DNA of 64,000 bases, from contig OX375877.1 of the NCBI GenBank assembly GCA_947359465.1, positions 51,684,744-51,748,743 on the forward strand, in the 5' to 3' direction. The number at the start of each line of letters is the position of its first letter. Within the stretch, counting starts at the first letter, position 1. A program made the position numbers and the translations under genes. Under the pieces are notes generated by a model. The model saw nothing but the letters and a program-made list of their open reading frames with translations. It was not told the origin of the DNA and made no database searches. Positions 42,451 to 52,654 of the stretch are shown here, one piece after another. The DNA comes from Metellina segmentata. Taxonomy: Eukaryota; Arthropoda; Arachnida; Araneae; Tetragnathidae.

Positions 42451-42499
42451 AAATTTCCAAAAGGCGATACGCCACTGATCCCAAACTCAAAAACCTACT

Positions 42500-42960
42500 C
42501 GGTGCACATTTTTGCGAAACGCTGCACCCCCCAAAAAGCAACCAGCAGACCGAGCCAATTCCTCATTTCCTCAACCCCCATCTGCGCTCCAACTTCTTCC
42601 ACGGAATAACAAAACGGGCGGCATACCGCTCGGAGCAAAGTTCAATCCCCGTCAAATCCATCTCGCTGCGCCAACCCTCCCTCCATTCCCACAGGACTCT
42701 CCCGCAGAGCAGAGGAGCTTCGAGGGGAAAACGCTTTCACAGAGCGGGAAAAGAGAAACCTTACTCTGACGGCCTCCCGTCCAAATCCCGGCGGAGCATC
42801 ACCGCTCATGCCGCCGCAGACTCGGATGGTTGGCCCGGATGCTCTTTGACGAGCCATCCGTGAATTCTTCCGTCACATCTCGTGGCCGGTTCCGGTGAAT
42901 ATCGACTATGTTGCGTGGAAGCGTGAATTCATTTGGGATTTTTTTTTAATGTGGTGGAGT
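42500..42960. other. GC- and CpG-rich island of unknown nature
   Basis: About 450 bp visibly richer in G+C and CpG than everything around it (for example CCGGCGGAGCATCACCGC). Overlapping open frames occur on both strands (42512-42769 plus, 42642-42857 minus) but neither shows a known domain. It could be a promoter or first-exon CpG island, a decayed element or foreign sequence. Confidence 0.4.
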
Positions 42961-43520
42961 GGTTAAGTTCGTGCGGCGATCTCTTTGAAGTGGGGCTTTC
43001 GATGCCAATCGCTTTTTGATGTCACAAAACCGGGGGCGTCTTTGGTGTTAATTAGTCGATGGATCTGATGTTGGTGAAAACGTACAAGGGGAGTTGGTTT
43101 TTGGAGGAAGTTCCTTAGGCTTCCGAGCCGGCCCTGTGGAGCGGAGGTAATACGCAATCACGCACGAAAAGATCGAGCTTTATTTTGCTGAGAGCAGAAA
43201 TTCGGCTTTGCAAAAGTATTTTCAATCCTCAGAAAGTAACGCTTGTGTAATAATTATACTTTATTATTAGATTGGTGTAATGCAGCGATTTGAGTAGCTC
43301 AGAATCGCTGTTACACAAATCAATCACATCGACTGCTCTTCGGTCATGGTTAATATCGACTGTGTTGCATGGAATCCTGAATTCTTTCTCGTGTTGTGAA
43401 GTGGTTAAGTTTTGCGAACACGCACGAAGAGGTCGCAACTTATGTTGATAAGAGAAGAAATTCAACTTTGCAAAAGTATTTTCAACTCTCAGAAAATACT
43501 GTGAAGAATAATTGAATTGA
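42880..43520. repeat. Dispersed repeat DR2, two degenerate units
   Basis: The phrases CAATCAC..CGACTGCTCTTCGGTC, ATCGACTGTGTTGCATGGAA, CACGCACGA and CTTTGCAAAAGTATTTTCAA recur within the region and again at 44640-45190. Unit length is about 250-265 bp. Confidence 0.7.
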
Positions 43521-43524
43521 GTTG

Positions 43525-44285
43525 TTTGAGAAACCCCATAAGTCAGGTGAGAACAATTTTTGGGAAATCGAAAAAAAAAATGTTTCTGCGTTAACCGACA
43601 GCCTCTATATTATTATTTCTAATAAACTGTATTGTTTGGAGCTAAATACAATCTTTGTGCTCTATGGAGGTCTCAGTAGATAAATAATTAAATTATTATG
43701 GATTTTTAAAGTCAGTTGACTTATGGAGTTTCTCAAATACATATACTTTTATCAAAAAGTAATTGCATTCTAAACTCTATAAAATGAGAAGTACGCTTAG
43801 TACACCTAAAATATGCATTCTAAAACAAGTAGAAACATTAAATAAATATAAAACACAAATAAGATTATTTAGTTCTATAAATACGAGTGGTATAAATGGT
43901 GAAATAAAATTTATTCATCAGTAGCGTAGTTCTCTGGCAACTGAGAATCAGATGTACCTGTAGAACACTGGTGAATTGTTTCTTTGTAAAATGCTTGAAA
44001 GTTATCTACATTTGGGATGAATTTCATCAGTTTATTTATGTCTTCAATTTTTTTCATGTTGATGGGGATTTTTACACTTGGATATACTCGTTCATTTGGG
44101 AGTGTGATAGAAGCAGCTTTTTACTGTTGTTAAACCGAAAAGTGTGGCTGCAAAACCCATCATTAAAGGGTTTGGCGATTCCAACATTATAATGCTTGAA
44201 AGAGTGTGAAAACGAAATGAAGTGCGAGATTTTAAAAGCGACTTTCTCATCCTTTGGAACGTTACGCCTATAAAGTCACTTTTTT
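43525..44285. other. No supported feature
   Basis: AT-rich. A 73-codon frame at 43971 has no recognisable motif. Confidence 0.4.
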
Positions 44286-44291
44286 TTCTTC

Positions 44292-44609
44292 TCGAAATCG
44301 AGTTTTCGGTAAAAATCTATTCTTTAGAGGAAGACGCATCTTTTAGAAGTGAAACACCACGAGTCAGGACATTCTACATAGAGGTGGCCTGTATGAAAGT
44401 TTTCGTTTATTCGAGAAAGCCCATAAGTAACTGACTTATGGGCTTTCTAAAATAAACGAAAACTTTCATACGTCAGTGACTTATGGGATTCCTCGAATAA
44501 CTTTCATACAGGCCACCTCTATGTAGAATGTCCTGACTCGTGGTATTTCACTTCTAAAAGATGCGTCTTCCTCTAAAGAATAGAATTTTACCGAAAACTC
44601 AATTTCGAT
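44292..44609. repeat. Large palindrome with nested hairpin
   Basis: Arms of about 111 bp (44292-44402 and 44499-44609) are inverted copies with few mismatches, sharing GAGGAAGACGCATCTTTTAG and its complement. The spacer contains a second, tight hairpin: AAAGCCCATAAGT, a short loop, then ACTTATGGGCTTT (about 44404-44460). Confidence 0.9.
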
Positions 44610-44639
44610 TAAAAAATAGTGAGTTATGGGGTTTCTCAA

Positions 44640-45190
44640 ACAATCGATTCAATTATACTTTCTTATACTAGTATAACGCAGTCGATTTGAATAAATCACA
44701 ATCGCTGTGATACACAAATCAATCACTTGGACTGCTCTCCGGTCGTGGCGAATACCGAATGTCACGTGGAAGCCTGAATTCGTTTTCGTGTGTTGTAAGT
44801 TTGTTCGGCGATTGGTTTGAGAAGGTAATGCACAATCCCGCACAAAAAAGGTTACACTTTATATTGATAAGAGCAGAAATCCAGCTTTGCAAAAGTATTT
44901 TAAATTCTCAGAAAATACTGGGAAGAATAATTATACTTTATTAGATTTGTGTAACGCAGGCGATTTGAGTTACTTACAATCGCTGTGATACACAAATCAA
45001 TCACTTCGACTTCTCTCCGGTCGTGGTGAATGCCGACTGTTGCGTGGAAGCCTGAATTCATTTTCGTGTGTTGTTTGTTCGGCGATCGGTTTGAGAAAGT
45101 AATGCGCAATCACTCACAAAAAAGGTTGCAGTGACACTGATGAAAACGGATCAGGGGAGTTGGTTTTATAAAGTAGTTCCTTAAGCATTA
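44640..45190. repeat. Dispersed repeat DR2, two further units
   Basis: Two tandem units of about 255 bp match 42880-43520, with shared phrases ACTGCTCTCCGGTCGTGG, TGCGTGGAAGCCTGAATTC and TTTGCAAAAGTATTTTAAAT. The final portion (GGGGAGTTGGTTTTATAAAG) matches 43090-43110. Confidence 0.75.
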
Positions 45191-45194
45191 CTTG

Positions 45195-45530
45195 ATTTTT
45201 AAAAGTTTAGTATTTCATTTCATTTTATGACATTGTTTCCAGTATAACATTTTATTTCAATCAAATATTTTGCATTATTTTTGATGAATTCCAATCCATT
45301 ATTTAAAATTTTTTCCCATTCAAGTTGCTTCACTGCTACCCCAAAACAATTATCAATAATTGTTAATATTTCGATCACAGTTGCTGTTACTTTTGCAAAA
45401 ACACTGCTATTTAATTTGCTGTCTAAATAATAGCCCATCTCTAATTAGCCTCCTACAAATGAAATTACTTTTCATCCATTCACTCCAACTGCGATTAAGC
45501 TCTTAAATTTTGTTTTGATAGGTAGGTATT
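45195..45530. other. No supported feature
   Basis: A minus-strand frame of 72 codons at 45220-45438 has no known domain. Confidence 0.35.
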
Positions 45531-45534
45531 TTAA

Positions 45535-45605
45535 TTAACATCGCACTGGAGCAACACAACTATCTATTGGCGACGGTCCGAAATCACCCCCCGAAGGGAA
45601 GAACC
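45535..45605 (-). repeat. SINE-A tail fragment
   Basis: TAACATCGCACTGGAGCAAC then GCGACGGTCCGAAATCA is the reversed 3' end of the family. Confidence 0.6.
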
Positions 45606-46119
45606 GAAAATTTTATTTTTAAAGTATAAATATTTCCTGCAGGTGATCGGATGATTCCGGTTAAATCGCATATACGGCTGCGTATAGTTGCTAGGGAATT
45701 GTTGCTTAGGCAGAGCACGCGTAAGTCAGTAAGCCAAAAAGTACTTCCAGTGAAGATAGTTTAGTACTCCCCACTTGAAATGGCAAATTCGATAGATATT
45801 ACTACTAGTCGTTTGTTTCTAGTGGAAAGTTACGTTGGACCGTGATAGCTGTAAATAGACCACGGATGTACTTTCGTATACAAGGTCGTGCAATGAATGA
45901 TTGCAACCGTTTGACTGTAATGTTGCCTTTCGCAGCCGAGTCAGTACAGGTTGGTAGTTTTGAAATGAGGCGGAGCGGTAATGAATAGAGAAGTTGCGAT
46001 CGTAGATCTTTTTCAGAAAATTGTTGGAAGTGATGTGCATAGCATTGGTAATTCAACCATTCCTTGTGAACCATCCATTAGAGTGTGCACCAATTGAAGC
46101 GAGTGCCATCCGGAGATTA

Positions 46120-46380
46120 TCTTAACACTTCCTGGTGGTTGTCTCGACGAGGTATCTCGTCAGTAACGAAACTGACATCTTCAGTGAAGAGATATCTCGT
46201 CCATAAAGATCTTTGTGTCTCTCGGCAATTGAAGAAACTTAACCACATCTCGATCTCATCACCATAAATAAATCGGCAATATATTGATGACGAGATATCT
46301 AGTCATTAGCAAAATAGGTCAGATCTTGATGGACGAGATATCTCGTCGAAAGCACTTCGAGGATTAAGCGCCATCTGGCT
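46120..46380. repeat. Dispersed repeat DR3 with GAGATATCTC palindromes, copy 1
   Basis: Contains several versions of the 16-bp palindrome GACGAGATATCTCGTC, perfect at 46332-46347, spaced irregularly with AACTGAC/ATCTTGATGG phrases between. It starts with TCCTGGTGGTT, as does the related copy at 52325. Confidence 0.75.
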
Positions 46381-46640
46381 TGTTTAAAAGCGCGTGTGTT
46401 CATATACACATCTGTCAGTCACCAATTGTGGCATGAATATACAAAGCAACGTCAGTCATTCAAAAAGTACTTCATAGTGGACATACAGACTGCACTGTTA
46501 CTACAAACCATTCCATTGTTGTAAGTTACCATTTGTAATGGTGAAGAAAGTTCACCACACATGGAAAGTCGCCATGGACTTTCAAGACGTTAAAGAGACT
46601 TTTCAGAACTTTTCTTATGGAACGTCGTGCTCTTAAAAAG

Positions 46641-48350
46641 CGCGACATACTCTAACGTTTGAATTTATCTTATAAATTACAGAGTATCATGGTAACAAAA
46701 AGGCCTTTTGGCAATTCGTCAATGACTTCGTGAGTTGAAAGTAGTGTATACTCTTTCCAGCGCCCGTTAAGGACAATGTGGTTTGAATTCGTCACATAAA
46801 TGCCATAGATTTCTAGGACGTCAGTGAGACCTTCTGGAACGTTTCCTACGGGTCTTCTTGAGTGTTTGAGAAAGTGCTCTTTAAAAGCGCGACATACTCT
46901 AACGTTTGAATTTATCTTATAAATTCCAGACTATCATGGCAACAAAAAGGCCTTTTGGCAATCCGTCAATGACTTCGTGAGTTGAAAGTAGTGTATACTC
47001 TTTCCAGCGCCCGTTAAGGACAATGTGGTTTGAATTCGTCACATAAATGCCATAGATTTCTAGGACGTCAGTAAGACCTTCTGGAACGTTTCCTACGGGT
47101 CTTCGTGAGTGTTTGAGAAAGTGCTCTTTAAAAGCGCGACATACTCTAACGTTTGAATTTATCTTATAAATTCCAGACTATCATGGCAACAAAAAGGCCT
47201 TTTGGCAATCCGTCAATGACTTCGTGAGTTGAAAGTAGTGTATACTCTTTCCAGCGCCCGTTAAGGACAATGTGGTTTGAATTCGTCACATAAATGCCAT
47301 AGATTTCTAGGACGTCAGTGAGACCTTCTGGAACGTTTCCTACGGGTCTTCTTGAGTGTTTGAGAAAGTGCTCTTTAAAAGCGCGACATACTCTAACGTT
47401 TGAATTTATCTTATAAATTCCAGACTATCATGGCAACAAAAAGGCCTTTTGGCAATCCGTCAATGACTTCGTGAGTTGAAAGTAGTGTATACTCTTTCCA
47501 GCGCCCGTTAAGGACAATGTGGTTTGAATTCGTCACATAAATGCCATAGATTTCTAGGACGTCAGTAAGACCTTCTGGAACGTTTCCTACGGGTCTTCGT
47601 GAGTGTTTGAGAAAGTGCTCTTTAAAAGCGCGACATACTCTAACGTTTGAATTTATCTTATAAATTCCAGACTATCATGGCAACAAAAAGGCCTTTTGGC
47701 AATCCGTCAATGACTTCGTGAGTTGAAAGTAGTGTATACTCTTTCCAGCGCCCGTTAAGGACAATGTGGTTTGAATTCGTCACATAAATGCCATAGATTT
47801 CTAGGACGTCAGTGAGACCTTCTGGAACGTTTCCTACGGGTCTTCTTGAGTGTTTGAGAAAGTGCTCTTTAAAAGCGCGACATACTCTAACGTTTGAATT
47901 TATCTTATAAATTCCAGACTATCATGGCAACAAAAAGGCCTTTTGGCAATCCGTCAATGACTTCGTGAGTTAAAACTAGTGCATACTCTTTCCAGCGCCC
48001 GTTAAGGACAATGTGATTTGAATTCGTCGCATAAATGCCATAGATTTCTAGGACGTCAGTGAGACCTTCTGGAACGTTTCCTACGGGTCTTCTTGAGTGT
48101 TTGAGAAAGTGCTCTTTAAAAGCGCGACATACTCTAACGTTTGAATTTATCTTATAAATTCCAGACTATCATGGCAACAAAAAGGCCTTTTGGCAATCCG
48201 TCAATGACTTCGTGAGTTAAAACTAGTGCATACTCTTTCCAGCGCCCGTTAAGGACAATGTGATTTGAATTCGTCGCATAAATGCCATAGATTTCTAGGA
48301 CGTCAGTGAGACCTTCTGGGACGTTTCCTACGGGTCTTCGTGAGTGTCTG
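46641..48350. repeat. 247-bp tandem array, 7 units
   Basis: CGCGACATAC starts units at 46641, 46888, 47135, 47382, 47629, 47876 and 48123, all 247 bp apart. Variants GTCAGTGAG...CTTCTTGAG and GTCAGTAAG...CTTCGTGAG alternate in units 1-5. Units 6 and 7 share TAAAACTAGTGCA. The first unit differs most at its start. No coding content. Confidence 0.95.
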
Positions 48351-48354
48351 AGAT

Positions 48355-49190
48355 TCGCTGCACCAACCTAACAACTGAGTGTTCCCTGAGGCACAATACC
48401 GGCTCATTCAACAAAGTGTAATGTCTTTATTTGATTACGGAACTTAATTAATTAGAAACGCTGCGAGGGGTGAGAAAAGGGGGAAAACACAGTTAATGAT
48501 CTATTCAAAATCTGAGGCGAAATGCGATTTTGATTAGAAGGTCGAGACCTGATTACCAGTCTCGCAACTCTTTCAGAAGGTGTAGAAAAAGAAAGGAGCC
48601 ACAAAAACCACATTAAGCAGCGGATCGTGTAGAAGAAAAACATTTACACAATAATGATACAACCATTAAACGCGGGTGTTGTAATTGACTCTCAGGTACT
48701 GAAGAATCAAGAGATAATTGAATAGTCAAGTTATTTTCATTGGTTCAAGGTGATCGGGAAATTGGTATCTCAATTTTTCAGCAATGGAAATAATTAAAAT
48801 AGCCAACCCATTATGCTGAATGCACCGATTGTTCGATTTAATTTCGTTTCTCTCAAACACATTGAAGTGATGAAAATTTATTTTGAACTGATAATCATTC
48901 CTTCGGGTGCGGAAAGAGCTGACGAATTTAATTCGCATTTAATACAAACAACAGAGCAATTAAAGTGTCAATTGCTATATTTCATTCAAATGGCATTCAA
49001 AATAATTATTCCTACTGGGCTAACTTTTCAAACCTGATTCAAACGTTCGCTGTAGTTGATAGGAATCATGAATTTTGAACACGTCGTAATAATAGTGTCG
49101 ACTTTTATAATTAGCAGCAGATTTATGCAAACTGCTGTCCAAAAGTTAAGCATGATCTGTAAACTCGTGAACATTTATGTCATAAATCAT
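48355..49190. other. No supported feature
   Basis: No recognisable gene or repeat ends. Confidence 0.4.
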
Positions 49191-49194
49191 TTGG

Positions 49195-49260
49195 TTAGCT
49201 TTAATGGCGCAAGGTGACCAAAAACACAATCTGCTTAAAATGCATTATTAAGAAGCATTC
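49195..49260 (-). repeat. SINE-B tail fragment
   Basis: TTGGTTAGCTTTAATGGCGC followed by AAGGTGACCAAAAACACAAT is a short, diverged family match. Confidence 0.4.
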
Positions 49261-49409
49261 AGATAAAGTAAAACTTTTAAGGGCGTATTCAAAGTGAGCC
49301 CATCCCTCCCAAATTGTAGTTGGTGTCAGAAAAATAAATGAATCGCAGTGTTATAAAGCCTACATGTAGAAAATCCTTTACAGGCCCCAAAAATAGTCAA
49401 GGGGCTGCT

Positions 49410-49475
49410 GCGATTGGTACAGTAACGGATTAACAACCGGAAGGTTCCGAGTTCGACTCCAAAGACCATCGTGTA
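49410..49475 (+). repeat. SINE-A tRNA-like head only
   Basis: GATTGGTACAGTAACGGATT, then AACAACCGGAAGGTTCCGAG and TTCGACTCC, resembles A- and B-box blocks. It is cut off at about 49475, next to the tail of an opposite-strand copy. Confidence 0.55.
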
Positions 49476-49479
49476 CAAT

Positions 49480-49805
49480 CGGTAATTTTTAGTTACCGTC
49501 GTACTAGAGCAACAAAACGGGTTATTGACAACGGTCCGGGATCAATCCCTTAAGGGCAAGATCCGACGACAACACCTCGTAATTTTGAACCACGGTCAGA
49601 GGACGAGGCAACTACCTGAGCTGGCACCCCACACTCCAAACTTCCATACCAACCCAACGTGAGGACTTTCGGCCACGACGGATTTAAGGTGCACCAGCCG
49701 CCTCTACACCATACGCTTACAAACATCCATGCCCGGTCCCGGATTCGAACCAGGAAACATCCGATCAAGAGGCTAACACCTAAACCCCTATACCGGTTGG
49801 TCGGC
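49480..49805 (-). repeat. SINE-A copy, near complete
   Basis: Tail TTTTTAGTTACCGTCGTAC at the left. The body contains GGTCCGGGATCAATCCC, GAACCACGGTCAGAGGACG and ACTCCAAACTTCCATACC. The head at the right has CCCGGATTCGAACCAGG (B box on minus) and ends ACCGGTTGGTCGGC. Confidence 0.88.
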
Positions 49806-50193
49806 TATTTCATATTAGATATTATTGCTTACACTATTCGTTTCCTTAAATCCCGTCTGATTAAATATTCATCCACCTTCTAATGAAATGGACTTAACAT
49901 GTGGGCCCTGTCGTAAGATATAGGAAGAGTAAATCTCGTGGGCTTACGAATCGACTATCATATCGGATTGGCTTTTCTTAGCTGATTGGCTATAGGCGTC
50001 CAATCCAATCCAATCTAATTATCTTAGCTGTTTGGCTATCGAAGCGCAGACTAGAGTCCTTGACCACGGTGGAAAATCACATCAACCAATCAATAATTAG
50101 GATTCATGCTTATGCCCACAACCACGTGTCAAATCTTCAAACCAAGCCACCGTAAGAAATAATATAAAGATGCACGCACATTCTCAGTCTATT
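49806..50193. repeat. Dispersed repeat DR4, copy 1 (promoter-like)
   Basis: 388 bp almost identical to 55436-55825. It contains repeated ATTGGC/CCAAT motifs and ends with AATATAAAGATGCACGCAC then TCTCAGTC, resembling a TATA box and an arthropod TCAGT initiator. The SINE-A next to it is shared by both copies, so about 700 bp is duplicated in all. Confidence 0.85.
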
Positions 50194-50239
50194 TCACGAA
50201 GAACTATGAACACACCTTAAGCACTATGCGGGTTGGTCG

Positions 50240-50465
50240 GCCCATCGTGTACAAAAGGGGTGGTGAACGTTAAATCTGTCGTGGCCTAAAATGCCTCACG
50301 TTGGCGTGGTATGGAAGTTAAAATGCCAGCTCAGGTGAGATCTCGTCATCTGACCGTAGCTCAAAATTGCGTGTTTTCCTCGGATCTTTCCCTTCGAGTT
50401 CGATCCTAGACCGTCGCCAATAGACCGTTGTGTTGCTCCAGTGTGTGACTTTAAAATAAAATACC
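50240..50465 (+). repeat. SINE-A copy, body and tail
   Basis: GTTGGTCGGCCCATCG, then GGTGAACGTTAAATCTGTCG, CTCACGTTGGCGTGG, GCCAGCTCAGG and TTGCTCCAGTGTG in order. Confidence 0.72.
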
Positions 50466-50859
50466 TACCAATCTAAGTGTCTGAAAATAGTCAAATGCAT
50501 TTGTCAACGAAACGTTATTTAGTGCCATAGCGATTTGTTCGGTTGCTAGAGTAGACGAAGAATGTATATGCTAAATGAATGCCTGAATGGGAAGGTATTG
50601 GACAGGATGGACACCCCGGGATGGCCAAAAGATCCTTCTCTACTTTCCATATCCCGTTTACGATCTTTTTACAACTACTTGAAGTCGTTTTGTGTGTGGC
50701 GCAGCTACATCAAATATGGCCCTTTAGCTGAAAAAGTCAAATGCTGATAACATGGGAAAACTTTCTTGTCTAGTTGCTTAGGAACGAGTGATCCAGGTCG
50801 TATTTAGAGGGAGGGTTCACATCGAGCTCACCGACATATTTTTTTCCATAATGTAAGGT

Positions 50860-51165
50860 AAATTTAATTTAATTAACCTCGTACTAGAGTAACACAATAG
50901 GCTATTGACCACGGTCAGAGATCAAACCCCCAAGGGAAAGACCCGAAGACAACACCACGTAGTTTTGAACCACGGTCAGATGACGAGGCAATTACCTGAG
51001 CTGCCAACCCACTCTCCAAACTTCCACACCAACCCAACGTGAGGACTTTCGGCCACGACAGATTTAAGGTACACCAGTCGCCTCTACATCATACGCTTAC
51101 AGCATCCATGCACTCACCCGGATTCAAACCAGGAATCTTCCTATCTAGAACATCTTATCGACTTT
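50860..51165 (-). repeat. SINE-A copy, near complete
   Basis: Tail TTAACCTCGTACTAGAGTA at the left, body phrases as in the copy at 49480, and head with CCCGGATTCAAACCAGGAA at the right (mutated B box). Confidence 0.82.
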
Positions 51166-51399
51166 TTGCCCTAAGAGGTACATCTTTAGTTGAGTAAGTG
51201 CTTTACACCCCGAAGGTACTCATGTGATATACTGACTTAATTGAAGCCGGGAGTCCTGCTCCCCGGATACCCAAGCGATGTTTATCTTCTCTCATCCCAT
51301 CATCCCAATCTTTTCTCCCCTTTCACGACATTTTAACCTAAAGTTGCCACACTTGTGTTTGGCCAATATGACCCGCTTTTTCTTTCTTCCTCTGATCGT

Positions 51400-51755
51400 T
51401 AGCCGATCAACCGGAATAGTGATTAAAGTGTTAGCCTCTAGATTGGAAGGTTCCTGGTTCGAATCCGGGTCCGGGCATGGATGTTTGTAAGCGTATAGTG
51501 TAGAGGCGGCTTGTGCACCTTAAATCCGTCGTGGTCGAAAGTCCTCACGTTGAGTTGGTAAGGAAGTTTGGAGAGTGGGGTGCCAGCTCAGATGTTGCTT
51601 CTTCATCGGACCGTGGTTTAAAATTACGAGGTGTTGACCTCGGACCTTTCGCTAAAGGGACTGATCCCGGACCGTCGTCAATAGCACGTTGCACGGTTAC
51701 CAGTTGTACCATCTAGTACGACGTTAACTAAAATTACCATTACCATTACCTCTGC
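51400..51755 (+). repeat. SINE-A copy, full length
   Basis: The best plus-strand copy. Head GCCGATCAACCGGAATAGTG with the B box GGTTCGAATCCGGG at about 51458. Body from CGGGCATGGATGTTTGTAAG to CATCGGACCGTGGTTTAAAA. Tail GTACGACGTTAACTAAAATT followed by (ACCATT)n. Confidence 0.88.
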
Positions 51756-51834
51756 TCGTTAGACAGCGTGGAAGAGGACATTATTATTTCAGTAACGCAA
51801 TTTTAAGGTATTGGCTCACGAAACTAGTTGACTG

Positions 51835-51925
51835 GTGGTCTGAGTTTGATGGGCGCAAGGAGCCATATTTTAGCCAAGCTGCCCAAGCATGTTTTTCCAA
51901 TTTGTTTTCAGGGAAAAAGTTTCAA
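51835..51925 (-). repeat. SINE-B fragment
   Basis: GAGTTTGATGGGCGCAAGGA then GCCATATTTTAGCCAAGCTG match the tail-proximal half of the family. Confidence 0.55.
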
Positions 51926-52324
51926 ATGACGCCCATTTTGAAATTTTGACGCCAAGGTGTGGCAGCCATCAAAGAAAAGCATCGGAATCAATGGTTGCTA
52001 AATTGTCATAAATAATATCTTTTTTGGGGGGTTGGAGAGGGATAATTTTGAAAGATCACAAATATAACACAACATTCAAGAGCTTAATTGCTCATTTTTG
52101 CGTTTATTTGGTGTAAAATATTGCCAAATTCGTTTCTCATCAAACTGTCGCCAAGTATAAAAAACAATAGTAGAGAGCAGCGCGTTACATTTTCTGTTTT
52201 TCATTGCTTTCATAAAGTCCAATTTGGCACAACTGTCGCAAATGTGGCACTTTTACTTTTTTTTAATTATAATTTAATTTTTAATAATAATCCTTAATTC
52301 CTCTTAATATGGCAGGTATGATAT

Positions 52325-52650
52325 AGTATTAACCCTCCTGGTGGTTATTTTGGCGTGGTAACTGTGGTAACTCGTCATTGATTGGATTAAGCCAAAACTA
52401 ACCAGGTTTTGATTGACAAGATATTTCGTCAATAGAAAACTGACTAGAGCTTGATGGACTAAATATTTCGTCAGACCAGATCTTGACGGATTAAATATTT
52501 TGTCAAGAAAACTGACCAGATCATGTTCTTGTCATCATAAAAAAATCGTCAATATCGTGATGACGATATATCTTGTCATTAGAAAAATTAGTTAGATCTT
52601 GATGGACGAGATATCTTGTTGAAAGCACTTGGAGGCTTAACGATTGATTG
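52325..52650. repeat. Dispersed repeat DR3 with GAGATATCTC-like palindromes, copy 2
   Basis: Starts TCCTGGTGGTTATTTTGG and carries decayed palindromes (GACAAGATATTTCGTC, GACGATATATCTTGTC, GACGAGATATCTTGTT) separated by ACTGAC/ATCTTGATGG phrases, as at 46120-46380. It ends with GAAAGCACTTGGAGGCTTAA, matching copy 1. Confidence 0.75.
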
Positions 52651-52654
52651 AAAA

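Noticed and set aside
49550..49768. Cys/Trp-rich 72-codon frame, also at 55147-55392
   Set aside because: It is SINE-A sequence read on the minus strand. Frames in other copies are broken.
51405..51480. Possible true tRNA gene with the B box GGTTCGAATCC
   Set aside because: A cloverleaf with paired acceptor and anticodon stems cannot be built, and the sequence continues into the SINE-A body.
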